From Bacteroidales bacterium UBA5537 (GTDB lineage Bacteria > Bacteroidota > Bacteroidia > Bacteroidales > Lentimicrobiaceae): a DNA stretch of 5,178 nucleotides. Position 1 is the stretch's first letter. The number at the start of each line of letters is the position of its first letter. The notes under the pieces are model-generated. The model had not been told where the DNA came from and made no database searches. It was given only the letters and a program-made list of their open reading frames with translations. The stretch spans positions 23,055 through 28,232 of the forward strand of contig DINP01000030.1 in assembly GCA_002426025.1 (NCBI GenBank), read 5' to 3'. Position numbers and translations under genes: made by a program. Shown in pieces: positions 1 to 5,178 of this stretch.

Positions 1-1500
1 AACCTGGAGTGGTTGCGCGACAGCTTTCCTAAACCCGAAAAAATGATAAAACGGTTCAATAAAAAAGGGGTGAAAACCATCCTGGTAACAGAACCGTTTA
101 TACTTACCACTTCAAATCGCTGGCAGGAAGCCGTCGACAATAAAATACTGGCTACCGATTTGTTTGGCAATCCCTATACCTATGATTTTTATTTTGGTAA
201 TACCGGGCTGATTGATATCTACGACCCAAATGCCAGGGATTGGTTCTGGAATATCTACAAACATTTCACCAATCAGGGAATTGGAGGTTGGTGGGGCGAT
301 CTGGGCGAACCGGAGGTTCATCCTTCGGGATTGCAACATATAAACGGAACAGCAGATGAACTGCACAATTCTTACGGGCACGAATGGGCCAGGCTGATCT
401 GGGACGGTTATCGGAAAGATTTTCCACTAACAAGACCGTTCATTCTGATGCGTGCAGGTTATGCAGGTTCGCAGCGATACGGAATGATTCCCTGGTCAGG
501 CGATGTAAACCGCAGCTGGGGCGGGCTGGTTCCCCAGCCTGAAATAGCGCTGCAGATGGGTATGCAGGGTCTGGCCTACATGCACTCTGACCTTGGTGGA
601 TTTGCAGGCGGCGATACCATGAACAATGAATTATATATCCGATGGCTTCAATATGGCGTATTTCAGCCCATTTACAGACCTCATGCCCAGGAACATATTC
701 CTGCAGAGCCGGTTTTCCAGAATGAAAATACCAAGGCACTTGCCAAAAAATCTATCGAGCTCAGATATCAGCTTATGCCATATATCTATAATATGGCTTT
801 CGACAATAACCAAACCGGCAAACCGCTGATGATTCCACTATTCTTCAACGAAAGCCAGAACAAGGAATTGCTAACCTACGACAAAGCCTATATGTGGGGC
901 GATGCTTTTCTTGTATCTCCGGTAAAAGAACCCGGCTTGAAAAAGCAAAGCTTCTATTTCCCTAAAGGAACTTCATGGACCGGTTTTTTCGATAACAATA
1001 TCTATGAAGGCGGGTTTGAGCATACTATCCCGTTGAGTATTTCAAATATCCCGGTTTTTGTTAAGGGAGGGTCTTTTATCCCTATGTTAAGAAATGTCGT
1101 CAGCACACAGCACTACTCTCTCGATGAGTTTGACCTTCACTATTATGCAGATTCTCTTGTAAAGGAAAGCCGTTACAGGCTATACAACGATGATGGGAAA
1201 AGCCCGTTTGCCTATGAGAACGGGAAATATGAATTAATGGAGTTTACAGCTAAAAATGATGATATTTCTCTTGATTTCAGTGTTATTAAACTTGTAACTA
1301 CTGACAGGTTTTGGGATGCCGATAATCTGATTACAGTAAAGGTGCATAATCTGAAAGCCAAGCCTGCCGGGGTAAAGCTTGGCAATACCTTTGCCGGTAG
1401 CAAAATCTGGAGTTGGGATGATGAAACTAAGCTGCTCGAAATAAAGCTTAAATGCAATACCAGCATGGAAACCATAGAAGTTATAAAGCAGCTTTATTAA
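1..1500 (+). CDS. GH31 alpha-glucosidase / alpha-transglucosylase, C-terminal part (5' end outside window)
   Basis: Retaining glycoside hydrolase of family GH31, expected to cleave or transfer alpha-linked glucose from oligosaccharides, probably in the periplasm. The reading frame is open to base 1 (Asn-Leu-Glu-Trp precede the TTG at 13), so the gene starts upstream and 499 codons are visible. Seen in order: the second half of the (beta/alpha)8 barrel with GWWGDLGEPE, whose Asp at 298-300 is the expected nucleophile; WSGD, whose Asp at 502-504 is the expected acid/base; HSDLGGF; RWLQYGVFQPIYRPH; then the beta-sandwich (VFVKGGSFIPM) and a DUF5110-like segment (YNDDGKSPFAYENGKY), ending in about 70 beta-rich residues. 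The two aspartates are 68 residues apart. From memory that equals the spacing in Cellvibrio japonicus Agd31B (Asp412/Asp480), an alpha-transglucosylase, so transfer is as plausible as hydrolysis. By the same comparison roughly 300 N-terminal residues, including any signal peptide, are missing. Family is sure; exact substrate is not. Confidence 0.93.
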   Translation, partial: NLEWLRDSFPKPEKMIKRFNKKGVKTILVTEPFILTTSNRWQEAVDNKILATDLFGNPYTYDFYFGNTGLIDIYDPNARDWFWNIYKHFTNQGIGGWWGDLGEPEVHPSGLQHINGTADELHNSYGHEWARLIWDGYRKDFPLTRPFILMRAGYAGSQRYGMIPWSGDVNRSWGGLVPQPEIALQMGMQGLAYMHSDLGGFAGGDTMNNELYIRWLQYGVFQPIYRPHAQEHIPAEPVFQNENTKALAKKSIELRYQLMPYIYNMAFDNNQTGKPLMIPLFFNESQNKELLTYDKAYMWGDAFLVSPVKEPGLKKQSFYFPKGTSWTGFFDNNIYEGGFEHTIPLSISNIPVFVKGGSFIPMLRNVVSTQHYSLDEFDLHYYADSLVKESRYRLYNDDGKSPFAYENGKYELMEFTAKNDDISLDFSVIKLVTTDRFWDADNLITVKVHNLKAKPAGVKLGNTFAGSKIWSWDDETKLLEIKLKCNTSMETIEVIKQLY

Positions 1501-1537
1501 AACCCTGAAACATCGATTTATCAACCACAATTTAATA

Positions 1538-1545
1538 TACCTTTG
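1538..1545 (+). promoter_or_regulatory. Bacteroidota -7 promoter element (TACCTTTG) before the coiled-coil lipoprotein gene
   Basis: TACCTTTG matches the Bacteroidota primary-sigma -7 consensus TAnnTTTG and lies 27 bases before the ATG at 1573, in the 72-base gap after the GH31 stop codon. No good -33 TTG is visible at the expected distance (around 1510-1520 the sequence is only T-rich), so the match rests on one element. It suggests the lipoprotein gene is transcribed separately from the GH31 gene, with a leader of roughly 20 bases. Confidence 0.55.
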
Positions 1546-1572
1546 CACGTTAAATTTAAAAAAATACGGAAG

Positions 1573-2430
1573 ATGAAAAAACTGATTTTCATTGCATTAA
1601 TGATCCCCTTTCTTTTTGCCTGCAACAGTAAAAAGAAAGAATATGAGGCACTGCAGTCTCGTTACGATAGTTTACTAACCATTGGTTTTACCAAAGACAC
1701 AAGTTTACTTAGTTATGTTGAGTCCTTTAACGCCATACAGGCTAATCTCGATTCAATCAAAAGGGCTGAAATGCTTATTACCCAAAGCACCTCTGCAAGC
1801 GGCGAAATTCAACCTGATCAGAAAGAACAGATAAACCGCGACATCAACCTGATTTATGAAATGCTTCAGAAAAACAAGCAGACCATTGCTGAACTAAAGT
1901 CAAAAATCAGAAAATCGAACTCGAAAGTTGCAGCCCTCGAAGAAATGGTTGAGCGCATGACCCGTCAGATTGAAGAAAAAGATGGTCAGATAGCCCAATT
2001 GCGCGAACAGTTAGAAAAGATGAACATTCAGATTGAGATTCTGAATACCAATGTAGAAAACCTAGCTTCGGAAAGTAAGTCAAAATCGCAAACCATCAGC
2101 GAACAAACCGAAGCCCTCAACACGGCTTACTATGTGATTGGCACCAAGCGCGAACTGCTCGATCAGAATATTATAACCCAGGAAGGCGGATTTGCTGGAA
2201 TCGGCAGAAATAAGAAACTGAAAGAAGACTTCAACCGTGACTATTTTACCCGCGTGGATATTACCAAATTCAAATCGGTTCCGGTGCTGAAAAAGAAAGC
2301 CAGTATCATAACTACGCACCCTTCACAATCTTACAAAATCTATGGCGAAAAGAGCGTTGACAGCATTGTAATTAAAAATGCAAAGGATTTCTGGTCAACA
2401 TCAAAATATCTTGTTATTGTAATTGAATAA
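1573..2430 (+). CDS. Coiled-coil lipoprotein with conserved-looking C-terminal module, function unknown
   Basis: 285-residue predicted lipoprotein; I do not recognise a characterised function. Residues 1-16 form a Lys-Lys plus hydrophobic signal peptide ending in the lipobox LFAC, with Cys17 as the lipidation site. The mature start (CNSKKKE) lacks the acidic run typical of Bacteroidota surface-export signals, so anchoring inside the periplasm is more likely. Residues about 83-185 are rich in Glu, Lys, Gln with regularly spaced Leu/Ile/Met (for example MVERMTRQIEEKDGQIAQL) and should form a long coiled coil. Residues 186-285 form a different, compact module with YYVIGTK, GGFAGIGR, DYFTRVDI, THPSQSY and a hydrophobic end YLVIVIE; from memory similar tails occur in other Bacteroidota hypothetical proteins. 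The ATG at 1573 is chosen because it starts the signal peptide; an in-frame TTG at 1543 overlaps the -7 element and would add ten charged residues. No well-spaced Shine-Dalgarno is seen. A structural or adhesin role is possible but unproven. Confidence 0.9.
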   Translation: MKKLIFIALMIPFLFACNSKKKEYEALQSRYDSLLTIGFTKDTSLLSYVESFNAIQANLDSIKRAEMLITQSTSASGEIQPDQKEQINRDINLIYEMLQKNKQTIAELKSKIRKSNSKVAALEEMVERMTRQIEEKDGQIAQLREQLEKMNIQIEILNTNVENLASESKSKSQTISEQTEALNTAYYVIGTKRELLDQNIITQEGGFAGIGRNKKLKEDFNRDYFTRVDITKFKSVPVLKKKASIITTHPSQSYKIYGEKSVDSIVIKNAKDFWSTSKYLVIVIE

Positions 2431-2479
2431 GGAGATAGTAACTTTTTGGCGTCTATTTTGCTGATGCCATTCAACAAAC

Positions 2480-2524
2480 AAAAAGAGCGGAGGTGTTGCA
2501 TTTTGCAAAGCTCCCGCTCTTTTT
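2480..2524. terminator. Bidirectional intrinsic terminator between convergent genes
   Basis: The arm AAAAAGAGCGG (2480-2490) pairs perfectly with CCGCTCTTTTT (2514-2524), an 11-base-pair stem with A's on one side and T's on the other. The loop holds a smaller perfect hairpin, TTGCA-TTT-TGCAA (2496-2508). A terminal T-run exists on both strands, so the structure should end plus-strand transcripts leaving the coiled-coil lipoprotein gene (stop at 2430) and minus-strand transcripts leaving the MORN-repeat gene, whose stop codon is only 11 bases away. Confidence 0.88.
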
Positions 2525-2535
2525 ATAAAATCAGT

Positions 2536-2985
2536 TTATTCAATTATTTGCTGGCTATCGGCAGGTTGTTTGTCATAGTCAATTTCTCTTTCCTTTTTTC
2601 CATCTTCGCTATAAAAAACCCAGATACCGGTGCGCTTGCCATTTGTAAAGTTTCCTTCGTAATATTTATTTCCATTTGCATGATAAACTGTGCGTTTCCC
2701 ATGGCTTTCACCATTCAGAAATTCGCCTTCGCTCCATAATGTTCCATCCTGAAACCATGAGGCCCAGTACCCGTCTCGTTTTTCGTTCTTGTACTCTCCT
2801 TCAATAAACTTTTTTCCATTGGGATGAAAACGGATTTCTTTAATCAGTTGTTCCTTCCCATCAATCTTTTTGTAGGTAAGCTCCGATTTGACTGTACCAT
2901 CATCATAATTCTCTTTTTTAACAGTCGTTTTAGAACAGGATGCCAGAATAAACATCCCCAGCAAGGCGTAAAGCAGTTTTTGCAT
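2536..2985 (-). CDS. MORN_2-type repeat lipoprotein (YwqK-like)
   Basis: 149-residue predicted lipoprotein. The signal peptide runs to residue 16 with lipobox LASC and lipidated Cys17, so it should sit in the envelope facing the periplasm or surface. The rest is made of MORN-variant repeats: EGEY at 62, EGEF at 86 and EGNF at 110 begin units of exactly 24 residues, each following the plan E-G-x-aromatic, a Gly/Asn-rich turn, a basic-Gly-x-W-like strand, then a D/N-G turn. A further start, EIDY, falls on schedule at 134, and a more diverged unit of 27 residues precedes (ELTY at 35). Such repeats form small beta-hairpin stacks; automatic annotation often labels them 'toxin-antitoxin system YwqK family antitoxin', but no toxin gene lies beside this one. 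The gene begins 20 bases after the pyrC stop, so it is probably co-transcribed with pyrC, and it ends just before the bidirectional terminator. The ATG at 2985 is fixed by the signal peptide; no Shine-Dalgarno is seen. Binding partner unknown. Confidence 0.88.
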   Translation of the reverse strand: MQKLLYALLGMFILASCSKTTVKKENYDDGTVKSELTYKKIDGKEQLIKEIRFHPNGKKFIEGEYKNEKRDGYWASWFQDGTLWSEGEFLNGESHGKRTVYHANGNKYYEGNFTNGKRTGIWVFYSEDGKKEREIDYDKQPADSQQIIE

Positions 2986-3005
2986 AAAAGTAATTTATCA
3001 GAAAT

Positions 3006-4364
3006 TTAACGGTTAAACAACAGACGTTCACCCAAATGAGATTCATCAAATTTATTTTGATGCCAGGCAAGGTGACCGCCGACAAATGTATGGGTAATTT
3101 TTGAGTGAAAACCCTCTCCTTCAAAAGGTGACCAGCCACATTTATATAAAATATTTTCAGGTTGAACAGTCCAGGGCGATTGCGGATCTACTAATACCAG
3201 GTCGGCATGATATCCCTGCCTGATGAAACCACGGCGATCAATGCCAAAAATACGGGCAGGTGCATGGCACATTTTCTCAACTACCATGGCCGGTGAAATC
3301 TTTTCGGCCCGGCTCATTTCGAGCATTGCAACCAAAGAGTGCTGCACCAATGGACCACCCGACGGGCAGTGAAAATATGACCCGGACTTCTCCTCAATCG
3401 TGTGTGGTGCATGGTCGGTGGCTATCACATCGAGTCGTCCGTCGAGCAAAGCGCCAAGCAATGCATCACGATCAGAAGCAGACTTTATGGCCGGGTTCCA
3501 CTTTATCCGCGATCCAAGCCGATCGTAATCATCGTTTGAAAACCAAAGGTGATGAACGCAAACTTCAGCGGTTATCCTTTTACTGGCATTCGCGGGTTTA
3601 TCAGAAAGCAAAGCTAATTCATCAGCCGTTGACAAATGGAGCAGGTGCAGACGGGTATTGTGTTTGGTGGCAAGGTTCACGGCAAGTGTACTCGACTTAA
3701 GGCAGGCTTCCCGGCTGCGGATAAGATGGTGCACATACAAAGGTACCTGCTCACCATAAATCTCTTTGTACCGGTCAGAGTTCGCCCGGATGGTTTCTTC
3801 ATCTTCACAGTGAACGGCTACCAGGGTAGGTGCGTGTTTAAAAATCCCTTCGAGGGTTTCAAGGTTATCAACCAGCATATTGCCGGTTGAAGCGCCCATA
3901 AAAACTTTAATACCACAAACGGTTCTCGGGTCGGTCATCACAACTTCGCTGAGGTTATCGTTTGAAGCTCCCATGTAGAACGAGAAGTTTGCCAGAGATT
4001 TTTCGCGGGCCATGCGGTACTTCTCTTCAAGCAATTTCCGGGTAAGCGTATTGGGAACTGTATTGGGCATTTCCATGAAGGAAGTAACCCCTCCGGCTAC
4101 TGCAGCACGGCTTTCGGTAAAAAGATCGGCTTTGTGGGTAAGACCGGGATCACGAAAGTGCACCTGATCGTCAATTACCCCTGGAAAAAGCCATTTGTCC
4201 TTGGCTTCGATAATTTCAGCATCCCCGGCACCTTCAATACTGCCGGGATGATATTCGCCTTCAACCACCAGGCTGATCAGTCCATTATTTATCAGCACGC
4301 TGCCAATAAAAGCGCGGCCTTCATTCACAACAGTAGCGCCCGAAATCAGATATTTCTTTTTCAT
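3006..4364 (-). CDS. pyrC: Dihydroorotase
   Basis: Cytoplasmic amidohydrolase that interconverts N-carbamoyl-L-aspartate and dihydroorotate, the third step of de novo UMP synthesis. 452 residues, normal for the longer DHOase/hydantoinase-type enzymes. Seen: N-terminal beta strands (KKKYLISGATVV), PGVIDDQVHFRDPGLTHK at 61-78, MPNT at 99-102, GIKVFMGAS at 151-159, VHCED at 184-188, LHLSTADE at 242-249, EVCVHHLWF at 267-275, catalytic ATDHAPH at 315-321, and the C-terminal HAPARIFGI and HADLVLVD strand region. Likely metal ligands are His69, Lys153 (probably carboxylated, as in hydantoinases), His185, His243 and Asp317. Gln67 replaces the first His of the usual HxH pair; from memory this DQVHFR form is common in Bacteroidota. 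The ATG at 4364 is chosen because the family begins near this strand; in-frame ATG 4403 or TTG 4409 would add 13 or 15 residues and overlap the -7 motif. It lies 79 bases after the glycosyltransferase gene and 20 before the MORN-repeat gene. Confidence 0.95.
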   Translation of the reverse strand: MKKKYLISGATVVNEGRAFIGSVLINNGLISLVVEGEYHPGSIEGAGDAEIIEAKDKWLFPGVIDDQVHFRDPGLTHKADLFTESRAAVAGGVTSFMEMPNTVPNTLTRKLLEEKYRMAREKSLANFSFYMGASNDNLSEVVMTDPRTVCGIKVFMGASTGNMLVDNLETLEGIFKHAPTLVAVHCEDEETIRANSDRYKEIYGEQVPLYVHHLIRSREACLKSSTLAVNLATKHNTRLHLLHLSTADELALLSDKPANASKRITAEVCVHHLWFSNDDYDRLGSRIKWNPAIKSASDRDALLGALLDGRLDVIATDHAPHTIEEKSGSYFHCPSGGPLVQHSLVAMLEMSRAEKISPAMVVEKMCHAPARIFGIDRRGFIRQGYHADLVLVDPQSPWTVQPENILYKCGWSPFEGEGFHSKITHTFVGGHLAWHQNKFDESHLGERLLFNR

Positions 4365-4381
4365 CGAAAGTAAATTGACTG

Positions 4382-4397
4382 CCTGACAACCATCAGG
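4382..4397 (-). promoter_or_regulatory. Small hairpin in the pyrC leader
   Basis: On the minus strand CCTGA, a six-base loop TGGTTG, then TCAGG form a perfect five-base-pair stem between the -7 motif and the pyrC ATG, about 17 bases before the start codon. It lies inside the predicted leader RNA. Some pyrimidine genes, such as enterobacterial pyrC, use leader hairpins for nucleotide-dependent control, but this stem is short, does not cover a Shine-Dalgarno sequence and has no T-run. It may be chance. Confidence 0.25.
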
Positions 4398-4406
4398 TTT
4401 CATGTG

Positions 4407-4414
4407 CAAAGGTA
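4407..4414 (-). promoter_or_regulatory. Bacteroidota -7 promoter element (TACCTTTG) before pyrC
   Basis: Reading the minus strand, TACCTTTG matches the TAnnTTTG consensus and ends 42 bases before the chosen pyrC ATG. It lies in the 79-base gap after the glycosyltransferase stop codon. The 11-base string TACCTTTGCAC is identical to the one before the lipoprotein gene at 1538-1548, which supports a shared promoter type. No clear -33 TTG is seen upstream. If active, it would let pyrC and the MORN-repeat gene be expressed independently of the glycosyltransferase. Confidence 0.55.
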
Positions 4415-4443
4415 AGAAATAACGGCGGTGAAAAGTTCAGGGA

Positions 4444-5175
4444 TCAGGCTGTCTTTTTGGGGCGGATTCGTTTGAAACGGAGTTGTATAACCCCAAGTAT
4501 TGCTTCGCGGAAAATGCCACGGCTCATTTTTGAGGTACCTTCTGTCCGATCAGTAAAAATGATGGGAACTTCCAGTATGTTAAACCCAAGTTTCCAGGCT
4601 GTATATTTCATCTCAATCTGAAATGCGTAACCGGTAAATTTTATCCTTTCGAAATCAATTGTGTTCAGCAACTCCCTGCGATAGCATTTGAAACCGGCGG
4701 TAGTATCCATCACTTTCATGCGGGTTACCATCCTAACATAATAGGAGGCAAAGTAAGACATCAGCACCCGGCCCATCGGCCAGTTAACAACATTCACACC
4801 TTTGATATACCTTGAGCCGATCGCAACATCGGCACCCTGATTGGCACAGGCATCATAAAGTTTGATAAGGTCGTCGGGATTATGGGAGAAGTCGGCATCC
4901 ATTTCAAAAATGAAACTGTAATCCCTGTTAAGTGCCCACTTGAACCCATGAATGTAGGCAGTACCCAGGCCAAGTTTCCCTTTGCGTTCCTCCATGTGAA
5001 GACGACCATCAAACTCGGTCATTAATGAACGCACAATATTGGCCGTTCCATCAGGGGAATTATCCTCAACAATCAGGATATCAAACTCTTTCTCTAACGA
5101 AAAAACTTTGCGAATGATACGCTCTATGTTTTCTTTTTCGTTGAATGTGGGGATAATTACCAGACTATCTTTCAC
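4444..5175 (-). CDS. DPM1-like GT2 glycosyltransferase (polyprenyl-phosphate mannose/glucose synthase type)
   Basis: Family 2 glycosyltransferase expected to move a hexose from a nucleotide sugar (GDP-mannose in the best-known members) to a polyprenyl phosphate on the cytoplasmic face of the inner membrane, giving a lipid-linked sugar donor for envelope glycans. 243 residues of a GT-A fold: VIIPTFNEKENI at 6-17, VEDNSPDGT at 36-44, KLGLGTAYIHGF at 67-78, the metal-binding DxD in EMDADFSHNP (Asp93, Asp95), GSRY at 120-123, DTTAGFKCYRR at 157-167, GYAFQIEM at 182-189 and DRTEGTSKMS at 209-218. This motif series is that of DPM1. There is no C-terminal membrane segment or GtrA domain, so it resembles the short soluble type. 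The only start codon inside the window is GTG at 5173-5175, at the position where this family normally begins; the frame is still open to the window edge (a Leu codon precedes), so an upstream start cannot be excluded. The donor sugar cannot be read from the sequence. Confidence 0.9.
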   Translation of the reverse strand: MKDSLVIIPTFNEKENIERIIRKVFSLEKEFDILIVEDNSPDGTANIVRSLMTEFDGRLHMEERKGKLGLGTAYIHGFKWALNRDYSFIFEMDADFSHNPDDLIKLYDACANQGADVAIGSRYIKGVNVVNWPMGRVLMSYFASYYVRMVTRMKVMDTTAGFKCYRRELLNTIDFERIKFTGYAFQIEMKYTAWKLGFNILEVPIIFTDRTEGTSKMSRGIFREAILGVIQLRFKRIRPKKTA

Positions 5176-5178
5176 AAG

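Noticed and set aside
1386..1393. A third TACCTTTG inside the GH31 gene
   Set aside because: It is explained by the codons for Asn-Thr-Phe-Ala in a conserved-looking strand and lies 180 bases from the next start; probably chance, though it shows that the motif alone is not proof of a promoter.
1357..1395. Overlapping inverted repeats GCCAAGC/GCTTGGC and GGCAA/TTGCC
   Set aside because: Both lie within GH31 coding sequence, have no T-run and no neighbouring regulatory context; likely coincidental.
1234..1548. 104-codon open frame on the minus strand over the end of the GH31 gene
   Set aside because: It is antisense to clear GH31/DUF5110-type coding sequence and shows no domain or initiation signal.
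1543..1572. Upstream TTG start that would add ten residues to the coiled-coil lipoprotein
   Set aside because: It overlaps the -7 promoter motif and would place charged residues ahead of a normal lipoprotein signal peptide.
2536..2985. Toxin-antitoxin system suggested by the YwqK family name
   Set aside because: The protein is a predicted exported lipoprotein and no toxin-like gene is adjacent, so the name does not fit this locus.
3260..3700. 146-codon open frame on the plus strand, antisense to pyrC
   Set aside because: It lies wholly inside the well-supported pyrC gene, its product has no recognisable domain and unnatural composition (many Arg, His, Gln, Ser), and no promoter or leader is seen.
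4365..4409. Longer pyrC product starting at ATG 4403 or TTG 4409
   Set aside because: These starts fall on or just after the -7 motif, leaving almost no leader, and the extra residues do not match the usual N-terminus of the family.

Overview
The window looks like chromosomal DNA of a member of the Bacteroidota, probably Bacteroidales or a close relative. Four things point there. Two intergenic regions carry the Bacteroidota -7 promoter motif TAnnTTTG. Visible start codons lack Shine-Dalgarno sequences and sit behind A/T-rich leaders. Two short lipoproteins have Bacteroidota-like signal peptides. The dihydroorotase has the sequence style I associate with this phylum (DQVHFR in place of the usual HVH motif). 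No rRNA, tRNA, CRISPR array, insertion sequence or phage gene is visible, and no interval longer than about 110 bases lacks a gene.

Left half, plus strand (1-2430): the window opens inside a GH31 alpha-glucosidase/alpha-transglucosylase gene. Its C-terminal 499 codons are present, including both catalytic aspartates and a DUF5110-like domain. A 72-base gap with a promoter motif follows, then a complete gene for a 285-residue lipoprotein with a long coiled coil and a compact conserved-looking C-terminal module of unknown function.

Middle (2431-2535): a short convergent intergenic region holds a strong, nearly symmetrical A-stem-T hairpin that should stop transcription from both sides.

Right half, minus strand (2536-5178), read from right to left: a DPM1-type GT2 glycosyltransferase (polyprenyl-phosphate sugar synthase), then dihydroorotase (pyrC), then a small lipoprotein with MORN-type repeats of exactly 24 residues. 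Spacings are 79 and 20 bases. The three may be co-transcribed, but pyrC also has its own promoter motif and a small leader hairpin. The small lipoprotein has no room for a promoter in the 20-base gap and probably depends on pyrC transcription.

Taken together the genes are household functions: oligosaccharide processing, envelope lipoproteins, lipid-linked sugar synthesis and de novo pyrimidine synthesis. I found no convincing new multi-gene system. The points most worth a second look are the uncharacterised coiled-coil lipoprotein, the altered metal-ligand pattern of the dihydroorotase, and the pyrC leader.
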